From assembly GCA_042408875.1 (NCBI GenBank), contig JBHOQS010000007.1:62001-126000 (forward strand): a DNA stretch of 64,000 bases. The letters run 5' to 3'. Position numbers and translations under genes: made by a program. Of the stretch, positions 54,394 to 62,928 are shown piece after piece. Numbering within the stretch: position 1 is the stretch's first letter; each line of letters begins with the position of its first letter. Source of the DNA: JBHOQS01 sp042408875 (GTDB lineage Bacteria; Chloroflexota; UBA11872; JBHOQS01). The notes below the pieces were generated by a model that did no database searches, was not told where the DNA came from, and saw only the letters and a program-made list of their open reading frames with translations.

Positions 54394-55728
54394 ATGCGCA
54401 CACGCGTCCCGGCATTCTCACGCCGCTCCGCGTTGCGGATGGTTGCGTCGCTCAGTAGCGGGATGCTGCTCGCCGGCTGCCGTACCGTCGCCCAGCCCGG
54501 CCAGGCCGAGCAGCCCAGGCAGGCGCGCGGGCCGGTGAAGATCGTCTTCTGGTGCTACGGCGGTGGCGGCACCGCGGAGCAGCTCTTCCGCACAGCCGTG
54601 GAGGAGTACCGCCAGAAGTTCCCGGAGGTGACCGTCGAATTCGCTGGCATTCCTTCCGGGGAGATCCAGCAGAAGGTGCTGGTATCCTGGACCTCCGATG
54701 TCATCCCCGACATCGTCATGGATTCATGGCGCGGCTTCCTGCGCTTCATGGATAGCGGGCTCTTCCTTGACATCACCAACGAGTTCGCCAAGCGGAAGTA
54801 CAAGCCGAGCGACTTCTACGAGACAGCGCTGAAAGCCTACCAGATCGATGGCAAGCAGTTCGGCATGCCCCAGGGCTGGGGCACCAGCCTGTACGCCATG
54901 AACCTCGACCTCTTCGAGAGCAGCGGCGTGAGGCTCACCCCGGACTTCGATGAGACGTGGACCCAGGACGATCTGGTGCAGATGCTGAAGCTGGTCGTGA
55001 AATACGATGCCGAGGGGCGGATGAGCCCGTACGGTGGCGCGGACGACTCGATCTTCTTCTACTGGCTCTACAGCTATGGTGGTGATTTCCTCACGCCCGA
55101 CCAGTCGCGCGCTGCGGTGACCACGCCTGAGGCGCTGGCTGCCGCAGAGTGGTATGCCAAGGTGCACACTGGCGACCGCGTGTTCATGCGGGACAATATC
55201 GACAAGCGGCCGGAGCTCAACTTCAACAGCGGCAATGTGGCGATCCACGGGAATGGCATTCCCAATAGCATCGTCCAGTATGCACAGATCCCTGCCCGCA
55301 TCAACGTGTTTCTGCGGCCCAGGGCTCCGAAGGGGCGCATCCACCGCATGTATATCGACGGCTATCTGCTGTTCCGGGATACCAGGGTGCGTGATGCCAC
55401 GGTCGATTTCCTCTTCTGGATGCTCGACGAAGGAGCGGTCAGCCTGGAGAAGCAGGGTGGGATTAACATCCCGTCATACAAGAAAGTTGCCGAGCAGGTC
55501 TGGCTCGCCACGATGACACAATTCAATAAGCGAAAGTGGCTTGCTGCTGCCGAGCAGTCGCGCACGGACCCTGCCCACGCCAAGTGGATCCCCGACCTGA
55601 GTGATATCTACAGCAAGTACACGCGCCAGCTCCGCACTGGTGAGGCCGGGCCGCGCGAGGCGATGGCGAATATGGCCAACGACATCAACGCGGTGCTGGC
55701 GGAGTATCAGCGCACCAAGGGCCGGTAA
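54394..55728 (+). CDS. Extracellular solute-binding lipoprotein, family 1
   Basis: A 444-residue binding protein. GGAGG is six bases before the ATG at 54394. The N-terminus has the twin-arginine motif FSRRSALRM (8-16) and lipobox Cys29 (LAGC). The body includes KIVFWCYGGGGTAEQLFRTA, then VIPDIVMDSWRGFLRFMD, as in the sugar-binding class. It lies between an SDR and a DegT aminotransferase, with no permease gene nearby. A strong hairpin follows it. Confidence 0.85.
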   Translation: MRTRVPAFSRRSALRMVASLSSGMLLAGCRTVAQPGQAEQPRQARGPVKIVFWCYGGGGTAEQLFRTAVEEYRQKFPEVTVEFAGIPSGEIQQKVLVSWTSDVIPDIVMDSWRGFLRFMDSGLFLDITNEFAKRKYKPSDFYETALKAYQIDGKQFGMPQGWGTSLYAMNLDLFESSGVRLTPDFDETWTQDDLVQMLKLVVKYDAEGRMSPYGGADDSIFFYWLYSYGGDFLTPDQSRAAVTTPEALAAAEWYAKVHTGDRVFMRDNIDKRPELNFNSGNVAIHGNGIPNSIVQYAQIPARINVFLRPRAPKGRIHRMYIDGYLLFRDTRVRDATVDFLFWMLDEGAVSLEKQGGINIPSYKKVAEQVWLATMTQFNKRKWLAAAEQSRTDPAHAKWIPDLSDIYSKYTRQLRTGEAGPREAMANMANDINAVLAEYQRTKGR

Positions 55729-55740
55729 GGAGACTGCGTC

Positions 55741-55782
55741 GCGTTGCCACCGGCCCTGTTGATATCTGGCCGGTGGCAACGC
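55741..55782. terminator. 15-bp perfect hairpin after the binding-protein gene
   Basis: GCGTTGCCACCGGCC and its exact complement (55768-55782) flank a 12-base loop, starting 12 bases after the stop codon at 55728. There is no T-tract, so it is more likely an mRNA-stabilising or processing element than a full terminator; it would separate the expression of the binding protein from the aminotransferase. Confidence 0.6.
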
Positions 55783-55843
55783 ATCATGCCACGGCGTGGC
55801 AGGGACCTGCTGGCCGTACTCATTACGCAGGAGAAGGTGAACC

Positions 55844-57142
55844 ATGGCGGTGACGAGACCAACGCAGCAACTGGCGATCCATGGCGGGCCGCCGGCAGTG
55901 ACGGAGCCGCTCCCCGGCGGCGGCTACGGTGTCAGCGAGATCGACGAGGCTGAGAAGCGTTACGTGCTCGATGTGCTGGAGCGAAAGGCGGTGTTTCGCT
56001 GGCAAGACGCTGCGAATTCCTATGTGGCCCGGTTTGAAGACGCCTTCGCCCAGGCGACCGGCGTGCGCTACGCCCTGGCCGTAAACAGCGGTACGGCCGC
56101 CTTGATCACCGGTCTGACCGCTCTCGGCATCGGCCCCGGCGACGAGGTGATCGTGCCGGCATATACCTTCATCGCCAGCGCGGCCGCGGTGATCCTGTGC
56201 GGCGCAGTGCCGGTGATCGCCGAGATCGACGATACGCTGACGATCGACCCGCAGGATGTTGAACGGAAGATTACCCCGTACACCAGGGCGATCATGCCGG
56301 TGCACATGCGCGGCATTCCCTGCCAGATGGATGAGATCATGCGCATTGCGCAGCAGCATCACCTGCTGGTGATCGAGGACGCGGCGCAGTGCGACGGTGG
56401 CTCGTACAAGGGCCGGCGCGTTGGCTCGATTGGCCATGTCGGCTGTTTCTCGCTCCAGGCCAGCAAGACCATCACTGCTGGCGAGGGCGGCGTGGTCGTG
56501 ACGAACGATCCACAACTGTATGCCCGCGCCGCGCTGGCCCACGATTCCGGCATGGCGTTCTGGCGCAAGCTGAGCGCCGACCACGACGTGCGCCTGGGCG
56601 AGATCCCCCCATTCGCCGGCAACGGCTATCGCATGAGCGAGCTCCAGGGCGCGGTGGCGCTAGCGCAGCTTGAGAAGCTCGACCGCATTATCTCCACGCT
56701 GCGGCAACGTAAGCGTGAGATACTGCAGGCAGTGGCCGGTGCACCGAGCCTGCAGCCGATGCGCGTGCCGGACCCCGACGGAGAGTGTGCCCTGTCATGC
56801 AACTTCCTGTTCCCCTCGGCGGAAGAAGCCCAGCGCTTTGCTCAGGCGCTCTCGGCTGAGGGGGTGCGGGTCGGCACGGTGCACAACGAAGGCTTCCCCG
56901 ACCGGCACATCTACAAGTACTGGGACTATGTGCTGGACAAGACGCCGATCTCGCCTACACGTGACCCCTGGCGCGACCCGCGGTACAAGGGCAGCGTGGA
57001 GTACTCTCGTGATATGTGCCCGCGCACGATGGATATCCTGACGCGCACCGTCGCAGTAAGTCTGAACCAGCGCATGACCGAGCGCCACAGCGCCATGATT
57101 GCCGAGGCGATCACTAAAGTGGCGCAGGCGCTGTATGGGTAA
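55844..57142 (+). CDS. DegT/DnrJ/EryC1/StrS-family aminotransferase
   Basis: A 432-residue PLP-dependent sugar aminotransferase. The PLP Lys208 lies in FSLQASKTITAGEGG, the sequence GTAALITGL is the phosphate-binding region, and VPAYTFIASAAAV and the IEDAAQ strand (PLP-binding Asp) are standard. Members amino-transfer to keto-sugars or to cyclitols such as scyllo-inosose, which would fit the IolD/IolE-like genes elsewhere in the window, but the substrate here is not known. It ends the plus-strand group starting with the cupin. Confidence 0.9.
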   Translation: MAVTRPTQQLAIHGGPPAVTEPLPGGGYGVSEIDEAEKRYVLDVLERKAVFRWQDAANSYVARFEDAFAQATGVRYALAVNSGTAALITGLTALGIGPGDEVIVPAYTFIASAAAVILCGAVPVIAEIDDTLTIDPQDVERKITPYTRAIMPVHMRGIPCQMDEIMRIAQQHHLLVIEDAAQCDGGSYKGRRVGSIGHVGCFSLQASKTITAGEGGVVVTNDPQLYARAALAHDSGMAFWRKLSADHDVRLGEIPPFAGNGYRMSELQGAVALAQLEKLDRIISTLRQRKREILQAVAGAPSLQPMRVPDPDGECALSCNFLFPSAEEAQRFAQALSAEGVRVGTVHNEGFPDRHIYKYWDYVLDKTPISPTRDPWRDPRYKGSVEYSRDMCPRTMDILTRTVAVSLNQRMTERHSAMIAEAITKVAQALYG

Positions 57143-57221
57143 TGCACTATAAAAAATAATTAGGTAACGAACTGGAAGAGGCAAGCGGGCAGTAGCCGGG
57201 GTAGTAGCTGGGATAGATCCA

Positions 57222-58520
57222 GTGGTGGATAGGATGCGCCTTACCTTTAGCTGTTTCGTAAGGCACGGCGCAAAGTCTGGTGCTACGGCGCCTGGTAGCT
57301 CTACCATGTCCACCTTAGCGGGCTCCTCTGCGGCTCCTGAGCTTTGTGCAACCGCTCACGCGCCGCGGGAGAGAGAGGCAGGGGGTAAGGGCTTCTCTTT
57401 CCTATCCTCCAAGTGCCGGGAGGCATTGAGCGATCCTGTCCGCAACGCGCGGCTGATGGTGCTGGCCGGCATCGTGGGCGGGGAGCTTCAGGTCCTTGGC
57501 GGCGGCGCAGACATTGCCTGGCATATCGTCATTGGCCGTGACAGCTTCTTCATTCCGCCGCACCTCGCGCTGTACTCCGGCATCCTGCTGGTCATGCTGG
57601 CTGCGGCTATCGGTCTGCTCACGGCAGTGGCCCAGCCCGGGCTGCGGCGTGGCGGCCTGCGGTCTAGGACCGCGCAGGTCTGGGCGCTGCGTCCCCTGCG
57701 CGCGGTCCTGTTAGCGGCGGCAGTCCAGCTCTCGGCCGGGCCGTTCGACGAGCTCTGGCATCGCCTCTACGGCAAAGAGACCTCGGTGTGGAGCCCGCCG
57801 CATTTCATGCTTATCTATGGTGCAGCAGCCAGCTTCCTTGCGCTCGCCACCGTGGAGCTCCGAGCCCGCCGACTGGAGGCACCGCATGGCGCTGGCAAGC
57901 TCAACTCCTGGGCCTTTGTGCTCCTGCTCGGGCTGGCCCTGACGATCAGTCTGGCGACCATCGCCGAGTCCGGCTTTCTGGGGATCCCGCCGACACATGT
58001 ATCGCAGCGCCGCCCGCAGCTCATCTACCCGCTGACTGCGCTCGCCACCGCGATCGTGGCGTTCGTCCCGGCCGCGCGCCTGGGGCAAGGGCGTCTGGGC
58101 GCAACGCGCGTGGCAGTGGTGTACACCGGTCTGGTGCTGCTGATGGTGCTGACCGTCCATGCCGTGAGGCTTGGTGCGGCCCGGCCGTTGGGGCCAGCCC
58201 CGCTCCTGGTGCTGGCGCTGGCGCTTGATTTGGCGCTGCCGTGGCTGGAGCACCGCGGATGGGGAGCCTACCGTGCAGCCGCCCTCGCAGCGGCCATCGC
58301 TGCGCCGGTGTACTTCGTCATTGCTGCACCGTATGTCCACTTTGTGCTGGGCTGGCGAAAACTGAGCTTCGCCGACGGTGTCCTCGGGGTGTTGCTCAGC
58401 CTGCCCGTCGCTGCCCTGGCAGGGCTTGCCGGCGCAGCGCTGGCGCGCTTGCTGGACCGTCTGGCAGCCGTGGATGCGCCGTCTGTCATGTTTCCAGCCC
58501 GTGTAGCTGGAGCGTCGTGA
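57222..58520 (+). CDS. Multi-pass membrane protein with a repeated D-x2-W-H / P-P-H motif
   Basis: A 432-residue membrane protein, not recognised by family. It has about nine or ten hydrophobic segments. Two copies of a motif are visible: Asp97-x2-Trp100-His101 with Pro112-Pro113-His114, and Asp176-x2-Trp179-His180 with Pro192-Pro193-His194, followed by a YG pair. These look like an internal duplication that could bind metal or haem within the membrane. The start at GTG 57222 has no good ribosome binding site; an ATG at 57306 is an alternative, and the first 75 residues are low in hydrophobicity. It is convergent with, and overlaps by 35 bases, the thioredoxin-NHL gene. Confidence 0.7.
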   Translation: MVDRMRLTFSCFVRHGAKSGATAPGSSTMSTLAGSSAAPELCATAHAPREREAGGKGFSFLSSKCREALSDPVRNARLMVLAGIVGGELQVLGGGADIAWHIVIGRDSFFIPPHLALYSGILLVMLAAAIGLLTAVAQPGLRRGGLRSRTAQVWALRPLRAVLLAAAVQLSAGPFDELWHRLYGKETSVWSPPHFMLIYGAAASFLALATVELRARRLEAPHGAGKLNSWAFVLLLGLALTISLATIAESGFLGIPPTHVSQRRPQLIYPLTALATAIVAFVPAARLGQGRLGATRVAVVYTGLVLLMVLTVHAVRLGAARPLGPAPLLVLALALDLALPWLEHRGWGAYRAAALAAAIAAPVYFVIAAPYVHFVLGWRKLSFADGVLGVLLSLPVAALAGLAGAALARLLDRLAAVDAPSVMFPARVAGAS

Positions 58521-59979
58521 CTACTCGCGTCTGCAGGTCGGCGATGCGGATGGCGTGGTTGTTCGTGTCGGCGATGTAGAGCTTCCCGTCAGCAACGCTG
58601 AGGCCGCCCGGCTCGCGAAAGCGCGTTGCAGTGCCGGTCCCATCTGCATAGCCCGGCTGTCCGTCGCCGAAGAGCGTCGTGCAGGCGCGCGTGGTGGGGA
58701 GCAGGCGCTTGACCTTGTTGTTATAGCTATCGGCGATGTACAGTGCCCCGTCGTAGTAGCACACCCCGAGGGGGTGCTGCAGACGGACGGCATCTCCGAT
58801 CCCATCGACGTCGCCGAACTCGAAGAGCCCCTGCCCGACGATTGTGCGCACAAAGCCGCCCTCGCCCAGCTCAACCAGCCGGATCGCGCTGGCCTCGCTG
58901 TCGGCGACATAGAGGCGTCGGCCATCGGTACTCAGGCCGCTCGGCTGGGCAAACCAGGCCTGCAGGCGCGGCCCGTCCTCGAGGCCCTCGTGTCCGGTGC
59001 CGGCGAAGAGGCGCACGATCCCACTCGTGAGGTCCATCGACCAGATCTGGTGGAAGCCGGCCATGGCGATATAGAGCATGTCGCCGACCAGGACAAGGTC
59101 CCAGGGCGAATTCAGCGCCGTGCGCAGACCGGCGCCGCCGGTGTCGTACCGCATCGCCTGTTGGCCAGTCCCGGCGACGGTCTCCACCGACCAGTCCGCC
59201 AGGCTGATGCGCCGGATAGCGTGGTTCTCGGTATCAGCAACGTACAGGGCATCGCCGGCCAGAGTCATGCCTTGCGGCCCGCGGAACTGCGCCGTCTGCG
59301 GCGCTCCGTCTCGCAGCCCTTCTTCGCCGCTGCCGATGACCTGCTGCACGGTGCCATCGAGACCGGCGACGACGATACGATGGTGGCCGCTGTCAGCGAT
59401 GAAGAGCCGCCCGGTAGCGGCATCAGCCAGCACCTTGCCCGGGAAGCGCAGCGGCGAGGGGAGCTCCTTGTCTCGCTCCAGGTGGAGCGCGATGGGACGC
59501 TCATCCAGCAGCCCGGCGCCCTTGAACTGCTGCAACAGATCGGAGACGAACTGGTCGAGCAGCTCGAACGGGATCTCTCCCTCATGCTTGCCGATCACTT
59601 TGCCCTGGGGATCGATGAAGACCAGCGTCGGCCAGGCGCGCACGCCGTAGCGCTGCCAGATGGCAAAATCCCGATCGTTGACGACCGGATGCTCGACGCC
59701 GTAGCGGAGCACGGCCTCGCGCACGTTGCTGGTGAGCTGCTCGGCCGGGAACTTCGCCGAATGCACGCCTACCACCACGAGGTAGGGAGCGTGCTTGCGC
59801 TCGAGCTTCCGCAGCACGGGAAGCACATGCATGCAGTTAATTCAACAGAAGGTCCAGAAGTCAAGAATAACGAGCTTCCCGCGCAGGTCCTGCAGGCGCA
59901 ACGGTCGATCGACGTTGAGCCAGTCCAAGCCTGGCGGGAAGTCCGGGGCGTTCACCGCGCCGGCATAGTGGGTAGCCAT
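58486..59979 (-). CDS. Thioredoxin-like/NHL-repeat protein, candidate selenoprotein (UGA-encoded residue 46)
   Basis: A 497-residue protein that is open only if an in-frame TGA (codon 46, 59842-59844) is decoded. From the ATG at 59979 (AGGAG about ten bases upstream) the sequence reads through APDFPPGLDWLNVD and KLVILDFWTFC, then TGA, then INCMHVLPVLRKLERKHAPY. Relatives have WTYCCINCMHVLP at this place, so TGA replaces the first Cys of CxxC, giving U-x-x-C. Then come a thioredoxin-like C-terminal half (AWPTLVFIDPQGKVIGKHEG) and five or more NHL repeats (ADSGHHRIVV, ADTENHAIRR, ADSYNNKVKR, ADTNNHAIRI). A hairpin 17 bases after the TGA supports selenocysteine; a nonsense mutation or sequencing error is the alternative. 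The protein has no obvious signal peptide. Confidence 0.82.
59805..59844 (-). promoter_or_regulatory. UGA codon with candidate bacterial SECIS-like hairpin
   Basis: On the minus strand TGA (59842-59844) is followed after 17 bases by GCTTCC, an eight-base loop (CGTGCTGC) and GGAAGC. A further C-G pair with one bulged base can shorten the loop to GTGCT. Spacing and a G-containing apical loop agree with bacterial SECIS elements, which lie inside the coding region just after UGA. The 5' of the stem also holds TGCATGCA, a small palindrome. Confidence 0.5.
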
Positions 59980-60104
59980 CCGCTGCCTGCTCCTCACCTT
60001 CCTCCCGCGCAACGATAACTGATAGACATCAGTCTGGTGGTCTTCTTAAGCTTATGCTTAAGAGCAACGTGTATGCCGGCCTAGGGCGCTGGGCGAGCAC
60101 CAGC

Positions 60105-61205
60105 TTATGCCTGCGCGGCAGCCAGGCGCTCGGCCTGGTCGGCTGCCACCAGCGCGTCGATCAGCGGGTCAAGGTCACCGTCCATGATCGCCGGCAGACG
60201 GTAGAGCGTCAGGTTGATGCGGTGGTCGGTGACGCGGTCCTGCGGGAAGTTATAGGTGCGGATCTTCTCCGAGCGGTCGCCTGAGCGCACCATCGAGCGC
60301 CGCGTCTCGGTGAGCTCGCTCTGGCGCTTGCTCTGCTCCAGGTCGTACAGGCGGGCGCGCAGCACTGCCAGCGCCCGCGCCTTGTTCTTGAGCTGCGAGC
60401 GCTCGTCCTGGCAGGTGACCACGATGCCGGTCGGCTTATGCGTGATGCGCACCGCCGAGTCAGTGGTGTTCACGCTTTGGCCACCGTGGCCCTGCGAGCG
60501 GAACACATCGATTTCGAGGTCTTCGGGATTGATCTGCACCTCGATCTCGTCGGCCTCCGGCAGCACCGCCACGGTCGCTGCCGAGGTGTGAATGCGCCCG
60601 CTGGCCTCAGTGACAGGCACGCGCTGGACGCGATGCACCCCGCTCTCGTACTTGAGCCGGCTGTAGGCGCCGCGCCCGGCCACTCGGAAGATGATCTTCT
60701 GGAAGCCGTCGAGCCCGGTCTCGGTCGTGTCGAGCACCTCGACGTCCCAGCCCTTGCGCTCGGCGTAACGGCTGTACATGCGGAAGAGATCGCGGGCGAA
60801 GAGCGCGGCCTCCTCCCCGCCTGTGCCGGCGCGGATCTCCACGATCACATCCTTCTCGTCGTTGGGGTCCTTGGGCAGCAGGGCGACCCGCAGGCGCTCG
60901 GCCAGCTCCTCCCGCTTGCGCTGCAACGAGCGGATCTCCTCCTCGATCAGCTCGTCTAGCTCAGGATCGCGCTTCGGATCGTCGAGCATGGCGCGCGTGG
61001 CCTCGAGCTCCTCTTCGACGGCGCGGTACTGCCGGAAAAGGGACACAACCTCCTCTAGCCCCGCCTGCTCGCGCGCGTAGCGCTGAAGCAGCTCGGGGTT
61101 CGTCACCACGTCTGGCCGTGTCATTAATTCAGTGAGCTCGTCATAGCGCTGCTGGACGCGCTGCAAGCGCTCCAGCGCAGTGCTCGGAAGGTACAACATC
61201 GACAT
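60105..61205 (-). CDS. prfA: Peptide chain release factor 1
   Basis: RF1 releases the nascent chain at UAA and UAG. The 366-residue protein has the anticodon-like tripeptide PVT in HRVQRVPVTEASGRIHTS, which marks it as RF1 rather than RF2 (SPF), and the GGQ motif in SQGHGGQSVNTTDSAVR. The N-terminal helical domain (ERLQRVQQRYDELTELM) is complete. It sits in a common arrangement with rpmE and DUF1385 upstream. Confidence 0.97.
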   Translation of the reverse strand: MSMLYLPSTALERLQRVQQRYDELTELMTRPDVVTNPELLQRYAREQAGLEEVVSLFRQYRAVEEELEATRAMLDDPKRDPELDELIEEEIRSLQRKREELAERLRVALLPKDPNDEKDVIVEIRAGTGGEEAALFARDLFRMYSRYAERKGWDVEVLDTTETGLDGFQKIIFRVAGRGAYSRLKYESGVHRVQRVPVTEASGRIHTSAATVAVLPEADEIEVQINPEDLEIDVFRSQGHGGQSVNTTDSAVRITHKPTGIVVTCQDERSQLKNKARALAVLRARLYDLEQSKRQSELTETRRSMVRSGDRSEKIRTYNFPQDRVTDHRINLTLYRLPAIMDGDLDPLIDALVAADQAERLAAAQA

Positions 61206-61250
61206 AGCGAACCGCCCTCACATCCCTCTCAGCCCACGGAACCGGGGTAC

Positions 61251-62279
61251 TTAGGTGCCTGTGCTGGCTGGCTGCTGAAGGAGCGCTGGGTCAGATGCCT
61301 GGGACGGCGCGGCGGGCAGCGCCCCGTCGGCTGCAAGCACCCGCTCGAGAGCAGCAATCGCTACCTCGGCCTGGGCCGCATCCGGCTCGCGCGTCGTCAG
61401 TAGCTGCAAGGACAGCCCTGGCGCCATGATCGCCCGCACGAGCGAGTTCTGGTAGTGTCGCGCTGCCCACCTGATCAGCTCGTAGCCCAGCGCGGCGAGC
61501 ACCGGGATCAGCACGACCCGTGAGACGATGCGCTCGACCAGCGGCGGCTTGCCCAGGAGCGAGAAGATCAGCACATACAGGACCATCACGACCAGCACGA
61601 AGGTCGTGCCACACCGCGGGTGGATCCGGCTGAAGCGCAGGACCGACTCCGGCGTGAGTGGCGCGCCCTGCTCCAAGGCATGGATGGCCTTGTGCTCAGC
61701 GCCATGGTACTCGAACACACGGCGCACGTCCGGCACCAAGCCAATAGCCGCCATATAGCCTACCAGCAGGCTGATACGGATCACACCCTCGACCAGATTG
61801 CTCAGCACCTTCTCGTAGGGCAATCCCACGAGAAAGCGGTCGATCACCCCGGCCGCCAGCACCGGCAGCACGAAGAACACCCCGATGGCGAGCGGGAACG
61901 CCAGCAGGACACTGCCCCACATCACCCCCTGCGGCAGTTCACCGGCCTCCTGCTCAACGGCGGCGGGCGACCCGGCTGTACCGTCTGTCGCCTGCCCGTT
62001 GCGCTGCGCCTTCTGGGTTGCGGCCTCAGCAGCAACAGCCACGTTTGCCGAGAAGACCAGGCTACGCATGCCGAGCGAGAGGGTCTCCCAGAGCGCCAGC
62101 ACACCGCGGAGAAGCGGCCAGCGACCCCAGCGGCCGCGATACACCACTGAGGTGAGCCGCTGCTCCCGCACGATGATGTGTCCTGAGGGGTGGCGCACGG
62201 CGACGGCCCAGCCGTTCCGCCCTCGCATCATCACGCCCTCGATCACAGCCTGGCCGCCGTAGCTATATGGTTTGCTCAT
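61251..62279 (-). CDS. DUF1385-family membrane protein
   Basis: A 342-residue multi-pass membrane protein. The family signature is GGQAVIEGVMMRGRNGW at the start, EYHGAEHKAIHALE in the middle and HPRCGTTFVLVVMVLYVLIF later. Several His and Glu residues line a membrane cavity. The function is unknown; it occurs next to rpmE and prfA in many bacteria. A Gln/Ala-rich loop of about 30 residues after residue 85 and an Ala/Pro-rich C-terminal tail are not conserved parts. Confidence 0.92.
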   Translation of the reverse strand: MSKPYSYGGQAVIEGVMMRGRNGWAVAVRHPSGHIIVREQRLTSVVYRGRWGRWPLLRGVLALWETLSLGMRSLVFSANVAVAAEAATQKAQRNGQATDGTAGSPAAVEQEAGELPQGVMWGSVLLAFPLAIGVFFVLPVLAAGVIDRFLVGLPYEKVLSNLVEGVIRISLLVGYMAAIGLVPDVRRVFEYHGAEHKAIHALEQGAPLTPESVLRFSRIHPRCGTTFVLVVMVLYVLIFSLLGKPPLVERIVSRVVLIPVLAALGYELIRWAARHYQNSLVRAIMAPGLSLQLLTTREPDAAQAEVAIAALERVLAADGALPAAPSQASDPALLQQPASTGT

Positions 62280-62330
62280 CGCAGTGCGTCCCCCTCACCT
62301 CGCCGCGCGGTGCCCGCCGCAAGCCTGCAG

Positions 62331-62360
62331 AAAAAAGCAGGGCCAGCGCGCTGGCCCTGC
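62331..62360 (-). terminator. Intrinsic terminator after rpmE
   Basis: The perfect 24-bp palindrome GCAGGGCCAGCG/CGCTGGCCCTGC (62337-62360) is followed on the minus strand by six Ts (62331-62336). It lies 17 bases after the rpmE stop codon and before the DUF1385 start, so it should end most rpmE transcripts. Confidence 0.9.
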
Positions 62361-62377
62361 TCGTGCATGCGCTGCTG

Positions 62378-62587
62378 CTACGACTCACGCAAGCCAAAGC
62401 GGCGGCGGAAGCGCTCGACCTGCCCGGTCGTATCGACGATGCGCTGCGTGCCCGTGTAGTATGGATGGCACTTCCAGCAGAGGTCAACCCGCAGGCGTGG
62501 CTTGGTCGAGCCGGTGATAAATGTGTTCCCGCACGCGCAGGTGACCACCGCCTCGGGGTAATACGTCGGATGGATGTCCTTTTTCAT
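62378..62587 (-). CDS. rpmE: 50S ribosomal protein bL31
   Basis: A 69-residue bL31 protein starting MKKDIHPTYYPEAVVTCACGNTF. Zinc-ribbon Cys residues are seen in CACG and in CWKCHPYYTGTQ, so this is the zinc-binding (C+) form. The start at 62587 follows GGAG about ten bases upstream; a longer reading to 62623 lacks family support. It is followed by a strong terminator. Confidence 0.96.
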   Translation of the reverse strand: MKKDIHPTYYPEAVVTCACGNTFITGSTKPRLRVDLCWKCHPYYTGTQRIVDTTGQVERFRRRFGLRES

Positions 62588-62928
62588 GACGTGTGCGCTC
62601 CTCATCGCACGGCCCGGTTCCATTCGGGCCTGCGACCTTGATTATAGCATACCTCTTAGGCACGGCCCGGCAGGAACGCTACAGGTATACTGGTGACTGC
62701 ACAGCCTGGTGCGCCGCCGACTGGCATAAGGAGCGAGTGCGGAATCGCGACCCCAGGCACGAGAGGTAAAGTGGGTTGACGAGAACGTAGATGCCGCGCC
62801 ACATGCAGCGCCTCGCATAGCCGTGCCGTCACGTGGCCGGTTTGTAGCTCATTGCTGAACACATGCGTGGATGCTACCTTGTGAGAAATTGTGAGAAATA
62901 CGATTAGGGGAGGAAAGGAATAGGGAGA
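62588..62928. other. Divergent intergenic region between rpmE and a secreted protein
   Basis: No gene is supported in this 341-base stretch; long antisense frames read into the downstream gene but lack signals. A direct duplication TTGTGAGAAA (near 62879-62898) and a purine-rich GAGGAAAGG ribosome-binding-like stretch occur just before the gene at 62929. Confidence 0.4.

Noticed and set aside
58555..60018. Plus-strand open frame opposite the thioredoxin-NHL gene
   Set aside because: It is antisense to the NHL repeats, and its composition is a reflection of them. It was considered because it would compete with the selenoprotein reading, but the minus frame matches a known family on both sides of the TGA.
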